From Bacillota bacterium (GTDB lineage Bacteria > Bacillota > Proteinivoracia > UBA4975 > VEMY01): 64,000 nt of DNA. Numbering within the stretch: the first letter of the stretch is position 1; each line of letters starts with the position of its first letter. The translations under genes and the position numbers were made by a program. Where the stretch lies: assembly GCA_009711825.1 (NCBI GenBank), contig VEMY01000039.1, forward strand, positions 27,255 through 91,254. The letters run 5' to 3'. Below are positions 34,228 to 42,597 of the stretch, in pieces. The notes beneath the pieces are model-generated. The model was not told the origin of the DNA. It saw only the letters and a program-made list of their open reading frames with translations, and ran no database searches.

Positions 34228-35352
34228 TTACCGGAACCTCACCAATTGGTTATCCCGGGAGAAAGCTGAGATATTGTACAGGAACAGGGCCTGATCAAAT
34301 TGTTCCTCTTCCAGATAGGCCGCCAGCGGTCGATCAAAAAACCTGAGGTCGATAACGTGTATCTCCTCATAATGGGCGGTAAGGTAGGGAATCAGCACAT
34401 GGGCGTACGAGTCTTTGAACATCAACAGCTTTTTCCCATTGCCTACATCACTGGTGATGATTGTCTGGGGATGGTTACCGTCCAGAAACAGCGAATATTG
34501 GTCCCGAGTGTCCAGGTGATGGGTAAAAAACAGCTTATTGTAACGTCCCTCTCGATCGTTAAACCAGACATCGACTGAAATAGGATTTAGGGGCCGCAAG
34601 ATTTCAATAGTATCGCTCTCCAGCCAACGGTTGTTGGCCCGGGAAAAATAAGTTCCCCAAAACTCCGTGCTCACAATTTCAGCCGTGAAGTCCGACAGGG
34701 GCAAAGGCGTAAAACCCAGGGCCGGAGCCAACTTCGCATAGGCATAATATGCCCCGCGCATAGTCCAGTGGTGGTCGGTGCGGAAATATAGATATTCATC
34801 CCGATACTCCCTGAGGGCCCCGTGAACTGAGACAAACTCAATCGCCGGTTCAATTTCTGCCGCCACTTTTTCCTTCACTGCCAGCTGATCATAAACGGTT
34901 GCATACCGGGGCAGATATTCCGGATAAACGGCAATTGAATTTGGTGCCAGAAGCATGTGCACTGGCAACTCACCTGCCAGTTGGGCGAAGCGATTCAGCT
35001 GGCGGATATTAGTGTCCAGCGCCGCGCCCGGTTCCCGATAATGCTCAAACAAAAAACCATTTCTGCCGAAGTAGATACCGTTGTTTTCGGTCCGCAATAG
35101 CGCCCGCTCGATATCTGCCTTTGCCAGCACCCAGCGGTCGCGACCGGCAAACTCATCGGTGATATACTCTTCGAACTGGCGTGAAAACCGCCCCGATATA
35201 ATATTATCGACACGTAGTTCCGGGCGCCGAGCCAGATAGCGATTCTCGCGCTCAGAAAAGGCCCGGTCGGGAGTGAGTAAATTGATTAACATCATCCCAC
35301 CCAGAAAACTGACAAATAGAGTCACAATCAGCTTATCTGAAGTCTTGGGCAT
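34228..35352 (-). CDS. DHHW family protein (AlgJ/AlgX-like, SGNH-related)
   Basis: About 374 residues: an N-terminal membrane anchor (LIVTLFVSFLGGMMLINLL) and an exported domain. YFRTDHHWTMRGAYYAY carries the DHHW motif that names the family; LLAPNSIAVYPEYLP and MLKDSYAH-like MFKDSYAHVLIP also match the AlgJ/AlgX O-acetylation proteins. It would transfer or prepare acyl groups delivered by the MBOAT protein. AGGTGG decides ATG 35352 over GTG 35364. It lies just downstream of the MBOAT gene. Confidence 0.85.
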   Translation of the reverse strand: MPKTSDKLIVTLFVSFLGGMMLINLLTPDRAFSERENRYLARRPELRVDNIISGRFSRQFEEYITDEFAGRDRWVLAKADIERALLRTENNGIYFGRNGFLFEHYREPGAALDTNIRQLNRFAQLAGELPVHMLLAPNSIAVYPEYLPRYATVYDQLAVKEKVAAEIEPAIEFVSVHGALREYRDEYLYFRTDHHWTMRGAYYAYAKLAPALGFTPLPLSDFTAEIVSTEFWGTYFSRANNRWLESDTIEILRPLNPISVDVWFNDREGRYNKLFFTHHLDTRDQYSLFLDGNHPQTIITSDVGNGKKLLMFKDSYAHVLIPYLTAHYEEIHVIDLRFFDRPLAAYLEEEQFDQALFLYNISAFSRDNQLVRFR

Positions 35353-35364
35353 TGAGTTCACCAC

Positions 35365-36795
35365 CTAGAAGCGAAAGTAAAGAAACGGATTGTACGTAGC
35401 ATCCACCAGGTAGGCCGTGGACGCAATTAAAATCAAGAAATAAATTGCTGCCACCACCACAGCCTGCCCCAACTCCTTACGAGCCAGCCAACTCTCCAGG
35501 CGCTCCCAGAGCTTGTTGGGAAGGGGTGTTGAGCCCAGAACCAGCGCTGTCAACAGCAGCCCGTTGCTTAGTGCATAATACAAAAACCTGGTGTCCCAGA
35601 GAGCATTGCCAGAGAGCCCGAACATAACCTGCAAATACTCTAGACCGCCGGCAAAGTCCTCAAACACGAAGAGCACCCAGCCCAGGAATACTGCCAGCAA
35701 CAGATAACCATGCTGGAAACCCCGGGGCAGTCGGGCCAGCAGGCGGGCAAAGAACAATTTCTCGATACTAATCAACGCACCGAAATACAAGCCCCAGAAC
35801 ATAAAATTCCAACTGGCGCCATGCCAGAGACCGGTGAGCAGCCAGACCACAAACAGATTGCGGAACAGTCCCAGCCTGCTGCTCCGGTTTCCCCCCAGGG
35901 GAATGTAAAGGTAATCCCGGAACCAGGCACCCAAAGATATATGCCAGCGTCGCCAAAATTCTGTAACTGAGCGGGAGATATACGGGTAATTAAAGTTCTC
36001 TAGAAACTTAAACCCAAACATATTGCCCAGGCCAATAGCCATATCGGAGTAACCGCTGAAATCAAAGTAGATCTGAAAACCGAACGCAACTATCCCCAAC
36101 CAGGCAGTTAACACCGGCAGCTCTCCCGGCGCAATCTGCTGGATCTCACTCCAGAGCAAGCCGATGTTGTTGGCCAGAAGCACCTTCTTGCCCAGACCGA
36201 CCACAAACCGCTTCACTCCCTGGGCGAAACGGTCGATACTCTCCCGACGGCCAGTCAGCTGAGCGGCGATATCCCGATAGCGAACAATCGGCCCGGCAAT
36301 CAGCTGGGGAAACATAGAAATATAGGCCGCAAAGGCAATAAAGCTTCTTTGCACCGGGGCTTGCTTCCGGTAGACATCGATGGTATAGGACATTGTTTGG
36401 AAAGTATAAAAAGAAATGCCAATCGGTAGTGGCAGATCCAGACTTGCCAATTCAATACCTACAAGTAAGTTAAGATTGGCAACCAGGAAATCGGCATATT
36501 TAAAGAAGCCAAGCAAGCCGAGATTGACCAGAACTGAAGAGGCGACAACATACTTAGCCCTGTGCCGGAACCGGTCAATCAAAAGGCCATGGCTATAATC
36601 TACAATTGCCGAAAATATCATTAACACAATATACACTGGTTCCCCCCAGGCATAAAAAAACAAACTAAGCACAAACAGAATCAAATTTCGCCAGGGGCGG
36701 GGGGCCAGATAGTACAAGAACAAAGCTGCGGGCAAAAAATAAAACAAAAATAAAAGACTGCTAAAAACCAATTTAATCACATCCACTCGCTGCAT
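35365..36795 (-). CDS. MBOAT family O-acyltransferase (AlgI/DltB-like)
   Basis: 476 residues with about eleven membrane segments. The family residues lie in PIGISFYTFQTMSYTIDVYR, FPQLIAGPIVRY, and WLLTGLWHGASWNFMFWG, where the His is the catalytic MBOAT residue. It moves acyl groups across the membrane onto a surface polymer. It heads the MBOAT-DHHW-DUF4358 set, which together form an O-acylation module. No clear SD precedes ATG 36795. Confidence 0.88.
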   Translation of the reverse strand: MQRVDVIKLVFSSLLFLFYFLPAALFLYYLAPRPWRNLILFVLSLFFYAWGEPVYIVLMIFSAIVDYSHGLLIDRFRHRAKYVVASSVLVNLGLLGFFKYADFLVANLNLLVGIELASLDLPLPIGISFYTFQTMSYTIDVYRKQAPVQRSFIAFAAYISMFPQLIAGPIVRYRDIAAQLTGRRESIDRFAQGVKRFVVGLGKKVLLANNIGLLWSEIQQIAPGELPVLTAWLGIVAFGFQIYFDFSGYSDMAIGLGNMFGFKFLENFNYPYISRSVTEFWRRWHISLGAWFRDYLYIPLGGNRSSRLGLFRNLFVVWLLTGLWHGASWNFMFWGLYFGALISIEKLFFARLLARLPRGFQHGYLLLAVFLGWVLFVFEDFAGGLEYLQVMFGLSGNALWDTRFLYYALSNGLLLTALVLGSTPLPNKLWERLESWLARKELGQAVVVAAIYFLILIASTAYLVDATYNPFLYFRF

Positions 36796-36880
36796 CGATA
36801 AGAAAGCTAATAGTTAGATGTTCTGATTGCTGTTCCAGTTCACTCTCCAGTGATAAAAAAATACAGCCAATCTCTGGCCG

Positions 36881-36909
36881 TTGACTTTATGCCAGATAAA
36901 TGTTACTGT
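36881..36909 (+). promoter_or_regulatory. candidate promoter of the SurA-N-like lipoprotein gene
   Basis: TTGACT (36881-36886), 17-bp spacer and TACTGT as a weak -10, 36 bp before the start. Confidence 0.45.
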
Positions 36910-36944
36910 GGGCACTGATTGCAAATTGAAAGGAGGACGGCAAA

Positions 36945-37586
36945 TTGAAAAGGTTTGTTTTTTTAACATTGATTCTTGGTATGGTCTTATTTGCAGCCGC
37001 ATGTTCCTCTGATCCAGGTCCGGTGGCAATCGTCAACGGTGAGGAAGTTTCCCGAGCCGATTTTGATTCTGAGTTCAACTATTCTCGCTATCAGTACGAA
37101 CACCAAGGCATCGAACTGTCAGATGATGAGTTAACAGAGCTGAAAGAAGTCGTCTTGGAACAAGTGGTAAACACCGTCATTCTCCGTCAGAACGCTGTAG
37201 AAGCTGGGCTTGCTGTGGAAACCGAAGCAGTGGAACAGGAATTGGACGCCATTAAACAGAACTTCTCCAGCGAGGAAAACTTTAACCAAGCCCTGGAACA
37301 AGAAGGCTTTACTCTGGAAGAGTATATGCAGCTGCTTGAAGAGGACCTCTTGATTCAGCAACTGTATGAAGCAAAACTTGATCTGGAAAACATCGAAGTA
37401 AGCGAAGAAGAGCTTGAGGAAACCCTGGCGATTTATCAAGAACAGTATGGGGACGAAGTTGAGTTAGAAGAGCTGGAAGAGTTTGTGATTCAAATTCTTA
37501 AAGATGAAAAAGCAAATACCAAAATCAGCTTATTCATTGATGAACTACGTGCTGAAAGCGAAATCGAATATCTGCTGACATTTTAA
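36945..37586 (+). CDS. SurA-N/PrsA-like chaperone lipoprotein without PPIase domain
   Basis: 213 residues, very acidic. TTG 36945 follows AAAGGAGG by 8 nt. The signal peptide ends in lipobox LFAAACSS. VAIVNGEEVSRADFDSEFN begins the SurA N-terminal chaperone fold; FTLEEYMQLLEEDLLIQQL and VSEEELEETLAIYQEQYG are its helices. No parvulin-type isomerase domain follows, so it is a foldase-like chaperone outside the membrane with chaperone part only. Partners unknown. Confidence 0.8.
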   Translation: MKRFVFLTLILGMVLFAAACSSDPGPVAIVNGEEVSRADFDSEFNYSRYQYEHQGIELSDDELTELKEVVLEQVVNTVILRQNAVEAGLAVETEAVEQELDAIKQNFSSEENFNQALEQEGFTLEEYMQLLEEDLLIQQLYEAKLDLENIEVSEEELEETLAIYQEQYGDEVELEELEEFVIQILKDEKANTKISLFIDELRAESEIEYLLTF

Positions 37587-37587
37587 G

Positions 37588-37621
37588 CAAAAAGGCATTT
37601 CCTACGCGGAATGCCTTTTTT
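37588..37621 (+). terminator. intrinsic terminator
   Basis: Stem AAAAAGGCATT(TCC) / (GGA)AATGCCTTTTT with a short loop and continuing T run. Confidence 0.85.
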
Positions 37622-37710
37622 GTTAGCCAGATTGATTGAAGTTTGGCCATTACAAGGTACTAAGAGCCCTTATTCCCTAAGTAATGATATCTTGTTACAT
37701 GTAGGTGCAT

Positions 37711-37761
37711 AAAAGTCCAAAGAGATGCTAACCTTTACAAGCAACTCTTTGGACTTTTTTT
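37711..37761 (+). terminator. strong orphan terminator hairpin, possible end of a small RNA
   Basis: AAAAGTCCAAAGAG pairs perfectly over 14 bp with CTCTTTGGACTTTT across a 20-nt loop and is followed by seven or more T. No gene ends nearby, since the previous gene already has its own terminator at 37588. Between the two lies about 90 nt without an ORF, with a weak TTGAAG-16 nt-TACTAA promoter-like pair. The rest of the gap to 37921 shows nothing else. Confidence 0.55.
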
Positions 37762-37921
37762 ATCACATGACGACTTGCGAAGAAAAACACCGGTGGTGTT
37801 CACGCTTTTCCCGCACGAAGGTACCGCATAGCAACCATAGAAACACTTCAGGCAATAAATGAAACCTTTGGGGAGAAATCCAATGCTAAACTGATGGTAA
37901 TACCTATGAGGAGGTGAAATA

Positions 37922-38326
37922 GTGAGCGACAAATCATCCACCGGGCTGGAAACAAACATCGCCAGCGCCCTTTGCTATGCTCTGGGATGGCTGACTGGAT
38001 TGGTATTCTTTATTATTGAGAAGGATAACAAAGTCGTGCGCTTCCACGCTTTACAATCAATTATAACCTTCGGTTCTTTGCACCTCATTTTCGTAATTAT
38101 TGGTCTCCTTACCAGCATTATTCTCAGTGCGGTCATTCGTTTTGGCGGTTACCATGCCTGGGGGTTCTTTAGCGGGGTTCTTGGCTTGTTGTCTTGGGCG
38201 ATTGGCTTGGGAATCTTTATCTGCTGGGTAATTCTCATCTACAAAGCCTATAGTGGACAAAAAATCATGCTTCCAGTTGTCGGTAAGATTGCAGCAAAAT
38301 ATACAGACAAAACAGTCAGCATGTAA
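37922..38326 (+). CDS. DUF4870-type small membrane protein
   Basis: 134 residues. LETNIASALCYALGWLTGLVFF, IEKDNKVVRFHALQSI and a final aromatic-rich segment with two or three more hydrophobic helices match the DUF4870 pattern. The function of the family is unknown. GAGGAGGTG precedes GTG 37922. A lipoprotein gene follows 40 nt after the stop. Confidence 0.8.
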   Translation: MSDKSSTGLETNIASALCYALGWLTGLVFFIIEKDNKVVRFHALQSIITFGSLHLIFVIIGLLTSIILSAVIRFGGYHAWGFFSGVLGLLSWAIGLGIFICWVILIYKAYSGQKIMLPVVGKIAAKYTDKTVSM

Positions 38327-38366
38327 CTGGCCGACTCGCCCAGCTAATATTATTGGAGGTGAAAAG

Positions 38367-39101
38367 ATGGGTAAGCTCCCAAGGTTGCTGTTAATCTGCC
38401 TGCTTTGCCTGGGGTTAGTAGTTATTGCCGGCTGTGGCAGAGACGCTGATGAAAGTAACAACACTGAACCGCCGCCAGATAAAGAAGAGCCGCTCACCCC
38501 ACCAGACCATACAGGTTCCGCTGAACCAACAGGTGGTGAACTCTTTGCTCCACAAGATCTGGAAGACCTTATCTCAAAACTCTCGGTCCTTAGTTATGTT
38601 TGGGAGGATGAGGCTCGTGTCTATGGTAATTTTAGATTGAGTGTCGAGGGCAGGGACTCCCACGGCGAGAAACTCTTATTTGATGTTTTTGCAGATAATC
38701 TGGAAGAGAAAGTAGATATGTGGGTAAATGACGGAATAATTGTTAAGGTTGAACCAGAAGATCAGCAGGAAAGACTGCTTAACACCAACGGCAGCGAAAT
38801 ATATGACACTTTTTGGTTTCCGATACTTCTTTTCAACACCCTTCACGAACAGCATAACAACGCCCCCAGCGAATTTGTTCAGGTTGAAGTCAGGGGAACT
38901 GAAACGCGCAATTTAGTGCACATGCGCCTCCCCGTCACCCACTACTTTATCAGCTTGAACAATCAAGTAAGTGGTGAAGAATGGACCCTAGAGTATTGGC
39001 TGGGGGAGTTTGACGGTTTCAACATGGCAGTGGAATGGTTTGTAGACACAGGCAATGAAACGTTCACACGATACGAAATTATAGAACTAAAACTGAGATA
39101 A
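38367..39101 (+). CDS. lipoprotein, unknown function
   Basis: 244 residues with the signal peptide MGKLPRLLLICLLCLGL and lipobox VIAGCGR, a charged Asn/Asp/Glu/Pro linker, and a mixed domain with YGNFRLSVEGRDSHGEKLLF and a C-terminal beta-rich half. GGAGGTG decides ATG 38367; the open frame up to 38253 overlaps the DUF4870 gene and is not used. Family not recognised. Confidence 0.65.
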   Translation: MGKLPRLLLICLLCLGLVVIAGCGRDADESNNTEPPPDKEEPLTPPDHTGSAEPTGGELFAPQDLEDLISKLSVLSYVWEDEARVYGNFRLSVEGRDSHGEKLLFDVFADNLEEKVDMWVNDGIIVKVEPEDQQERLLNTNGSEIYDTFWFPILLFNTLHEQHNNAPSEFVQVEVRGTETRNLVHMRLPVTHYFISLNNQVSGEEWTLEYWLGEFDGFNMAVEWFVDTGNETFTRYEIIELKLR

Positions 39102-39128
39102 GTAAGAACAGGTGTGACACGACCAAGC

Positions 39129-39170
39129 AAAAGACGGCTTCTGGCATCTATCAGTAGCCGTCTTTTATAT
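39129..39170 (+). terminator. intrinsic terminator
   Basis: Stem AAAAGACGGCT / AGCCGTCTTTT with a 16-nt loop after the lipoprotein gene. Confidence 0.75.
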
Positions 39171-39214
39171 TACGAGAAGTTAGGCAACAACCCCATTATC
39201 CATACATCAAGAGT

Positions 39215-42200
39215 TTACCGGATAACTTTGCGACCGACTAAGATTAGGCCTCCCACAAGAAGAACTCCCAAGAGAATCCACAACCATGTCAGGCCAGTTG
39301 CCTCGACGTCATCTACCATGGCGTAAACTGACAGATGGGTTGTCTCAAATTCCAAGTAAGTTTTGCCGTCAACTGTAACAGGACTGCTCGCAAACTCTGT
39401 CACGTTGCCATCGGCGTCGATGTAAACAATTCCGGGATTTTTCGCTTCGAACTCTTCAAGCAACGGCATTTGCACCTTGAATGACCCGATGATGTCTTCG
39501 TTAGGCACACCGAAATCTGCGGAGCTGCCATCGACATAATAGACAGTCTTGATGAGCTTGATGCTGAAGGCCTCTAGGACATCAATATTGATATCCTTTA
39601 ATGCTTCTGTCGCCATAAAAAGGGGGGCATGGTCTACCTCCAGCCTGTTCACCACCAGCTCCACTTCAACCTTAATTACATCATCCTGCCCAAGCTCAGG
39701 CAACCGGATAGCGTTTTCCAACCCCAATACAAATATATCGCTGGTTGAATAACTGATACTAAAGGTCGAATTTGCAATGATGAACTCTGCAGGGATGAGG
39801 TCAATATGGTAATTGGGGTTTGCCAGAGTGCCTAGCTGAATGGTGTATACACCTGCATCTTCGCCCGCTTCCCGAGTCAACACTCCGGTAAGCTCGTCTC
39901 CGGCTACCAATTCTCCGTCGACAATTTGGTAGCTGAGCTCAGGGTCAGCGTCACCTGAGAATTTGCGCTGAGCATCGGCAGCAACTGTCAGCTCGCGGGG
40001 AATAATGCTGGCCCGGACCGTAGCAGTACTGATGCTGTAATTATCGGCATCCTGGCCGGTTAGGACTAGACCGCGCACCGTCACTTGCTTGTCCACTCCC
40101 GCCTGGCTATCGGCAAAGGACACGTCCACATCATCCGTAACCAAGGTTACGTCATCATCACCGACTATGCCCGAAAGCCGGCCGTAGCCTGCTACTTCCA
40201 CTTCTTTAGAGCCATCATAGGTTCTTGCTTGCACTGAAAGCCCAGGCAGTGCCAATGCTTTCGGAGTGATGCGAGCAGCGACCTCTGGGGCATTGTCAAG
40301 GGATATAATGTATTTGTATGCATCATTGCCGATTAGCTGGACACCAGAGAGCGAAACGCTGTTATCTTCATTAGCACGCCGGTGGCTGAATTCTGCCTTT
40401 ACAGTGCCTACGCTGAAATCTGCATGTGCTGCCAAGACACCCTCGAATTTGATCTCATTAACTTGAGCAACCACATCACCATTATAAACCTTCTCTTTAA
40501 CACCGAAGTCATTTATTGTCAGGAGCTGTGGGTCGGTCTTAAACTCTATTTCTTCACCATAAGCCACATAGTCTTCATTGATAACGTAAGCACGTACGTA
40601 ATGGGTGGTATTTGGTGTCAAATCTGTCAGTTCTGAGGTAAAAGATTCACCTTCCACCACTGGCCCCAACTCTGTCTTGGCGTCAGCCACTGTCGGCATG
40701 GGGGATGTGCTCCACACATGGCCGTGTTCGGTAGCTTCTGGCTCGCCGATGTTGACAATTACCCCGCTGCTAGCCGCGGTTGTAACCTCAACATGGGAAA
40801 CTCCTTCTGTAATGATAGCAGGTATTTGCTTGGTGAATTCTTGCCAAGAGAGAAAAGGGTAGCCATTATTATCGTCGGGGTTGATGCCCCATATGTCTTC
40901 TGTTCCATTTACAGTCTCGCCAATGAAATCCCAACCGGCATCTCCATACGGGAAGAAGGAGGTGAGTTCCTCGGTGGTTCTGCCAACACCACCGGCGCTT
41001 TCTTCTTGACCGGAAGTTTCGGTATTCCAAAAGGAATTAGCTATTTTGGGTTGATCAATGCTCAAGCGCCGTATGCCTTGTCCGCCAGCGGAGCCCACCA
41101 TGCCCCCGACAGAATTATCCCCGATTACTTTGCCAATGGCGTATGAATCAATGATGTTGCCGCTATTAAACCCTGTCAAGCCACCGATTACTTCGTGGCC
41201 GGCTACCTGGCCGTGGGCGTAGGATTCCATGATATTGCCAGTATTCTCGCCCACCAAACCACCGGCGCCATTTTCCCCTTGCACCTCACCATAGGCGACA
41301 GCTTGAGTTATGCTGCCCTGATTCTGCCCCACAAGACCACCGACAGTCTTGTCGCCCCGGACTGCACCGGTGGCAACCGATGCCATTACGCCAGAAAAAA
41401 AATCATAGCCGCCATTTCGACCGACGAGACCGCCAACAGCTTCTTTTCCATACACATCACCATGGGCAGCGGAAACAATTACAATGCCTTCATTATCCAT
41501 GCGACCATTCTGACCAACCAGGCCGCCGATTACATTTTCACCATGTACTTCCACATCGGCAGTAGAAACTGCTATCATGCCATGATTCAGTCCCACCAGG
41601 CCACCTACTTGAGAATCGCCGCTCACTTTGCCACTGACCTCTGAGTTGATTATGGAACCTATATTCCAACCCACCAGGCCGCCGGTATCATCCCCGCCAT
41701 GCACTATAGCCCAGGCCTCCGAGTCCTCTATGCTGCCGCTATTCGCATTCGCACCCACCAGACCGCCATTGTAGATTCCTTCACCATCCACTTCAACGCG
41801 GGCCACCGAGTTCTTTATACTGCCAGCATTCTGCCCCACCAGGCCACCGACGAGATAAGAACCTGCCACTTTGCCACTAACTTCTGAATTGCTGATTTTG
41901 CCGCGACTAAATCCTACCAACCCTCCAACAGTGCTGTCACCTTCTATATCGACATCCACCAGAGTAACATTAGTTATTTCAGCTTCCTGATTAACACTAT
42001 CAAACAATCCGGCATTCGACCAACTGGTCTTGATAACTAAACCGCTTATTATGTAACCATCACCATCAAAACGGCCTGAAAAGCTAGAAATAGGATACCA
42101 GCCTTGACCGCCATTATAATAATCGCCACCTTCTGCAAAATCTTCTTCCTTAAACACTATATCCGCAACTTGTCTATAATGAGCGTCAGTGTCAAACCAG

Positions 42201-42376
42201 ATATTGTAGAGATCATCTGCTGTCGCCACCAGGTAGGGACTCTCCTCAGTGCCCTCGCCCGCAAGTAAGCCTGTGCCTGCAGGTGCGGCTCCGGCTGGCA
42301 ATATGGTCTGGACCGTAAATAGCATTGTAACAACTATAACCGCAGCAACGACTGAAATTAAACTTCTCTTTTTCAT
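39215..42376 (-). CDS. GLUG-repeat/YDG surface protein 1 (1053 aa)
   Basis: A secreted protein with a signal peptide (about residues 1-32, ending ILPAGAAPAG). Residues about 100-460 hold around a dozen GLUG repeats (form GGLVGxNxGxIxxSxAxGxVxG), a beta-helix motif. A fibronectin-like segment follows, then YDG/MBG-type domains (VYNGDVVAQV; ITPKALALPGL; ARTYDGSKEVEV). The tail has a membrane segment (WLWILLGVLLVGGLILVG) and RKVIR, but no LPxTG, so it is anchored by the membrane helix. AAGGGGG precedes ATG 42376. It lies 221 bp downstream of its larger paralogue on the same strand. Confidence 0.85.
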   Translation of the reverse strand: MKKRSLISVVAAVIVVTMLFTVQTILPAGAAPAGTGLLAGEGTEESPYLVATADDLYNIWFDTDAHYRQVADIVFKEEDFAEGGDYYNGGQGWYPISSFSGRFDGDGYIISGLVIKTSWSNAGLFDSVNQEAEITNVTLVDVDIEGDSTVGGLVGFSRGKISNSEVSGKVAGSYLVGGLVGQNAGSIKNSVARVEVDGEGIYNGGLVGANANSGSIEDSEAWAIVHGGDDTGGLVGWNIGSIINSEVSGKVSGDSQVGGLVGLNHGMIAVSTADVEVHGENVIGGLVGQNGRMDNEGIVIVSAAHGDVYGKEAVGGLVGRNGGYDFFSGVMASVATGAVRGDKTVGGLVGQNQGSITQAVAYGEVQGENGAGGLVGENTGNIMESYAHGQVAGHEVIGGLTGFNSGNIIDSYAIGKVIGDNSVGGMVGSAGGQGIRRLSIDQPKIANSFWNTETSGQEESAGGVGRTTEELTSFFPYGDAGWDFIGETVNGTEDIWGINPDDNNGYPFLSWQEFTKQIPAIITEGVSHVEVTTAASSGVIVNIGEPEATEHGHVWSTSPMPTVADAKTELGPVVEGESFTSELTDLTPNTTHYVRAYVINEDYVAYGEEIEFKTDPQLLTINDFGVKEKVYNGDVVAQVNEIKFEGVLAAHADFSVGTVKAEFSHRRANEDNSVSLSGVQLIGNDAYKYIISLDNAPEVAARITPKALALPGLSVQARTYDGSKEVEVAGYGRLSGIVGDDDVTLVTDDVDVSFADSQAGVDKQVTVRGLVLTGQDADNYSISTATVRASIIPRELTVAADAQRKFSGDADPELSYQIVDGELVAGDELTGVLTREAGEDAGVYTIQLGTLANPNYHIDLIPAEFIIANSTFSISYSTSDIFVLGLENAIRLPELGQDDVIKVEVELVVNRLEVDHAPLFMATEALKDINIDVLEAFSIKLIKTVYYVDGSSADFGVPNEDIIGSFKVQMPLLEEFEAKNPGIVYIDADGNVTEFASSPVTVDGKTYLEFETTHLSVYAMVDDVEATGLTWLWILLGVLLVGGLILVGRKVIR

Positions 42377-42465
42377 ATTAAACCCCCTTGTGAATTAAGA
42401 CTTCTGTCTACAACCACCCGTAATCACCAGCCATGTCCTCGAACGACAGGCTTGTCCCTAAACAT

Positions 42466-42531
42466 ATTATACATTGTCTTCTGGGTCCCAACCTAAAGAT
42501 AACCTAAAGATTAGCTAAAGCTTACCTAAAG
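42466..42531 (-). promoter_or_regulatory. operator: four CTTTAGGT boxes at 11-bp spacing plus -10 box
   Basis: On the coding (minus) strand four boxes, CTTTAGGT, CTTTAGCT, CTTTAGGT and CTTTAGGT, start exactly 11 bp apart (42531, 42520, 42509 and 42498). TATAAT (42466-42471) lies 19 bp further on, with no good -35 box because the last repeat occupies that place. Direct repeats one helical turn apart, ending at -35, are the layout of activator sites for OmpR/PhoB-type response regulators. The same array precedes the other GLUG gene. Confidence 0.75.
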
Positions 42532-42597
42532 GGAGTGCAAGACTAATGCCTGCATCATTAACCGATGCAGGCATTAACTATTTAAGCATGGATATGT

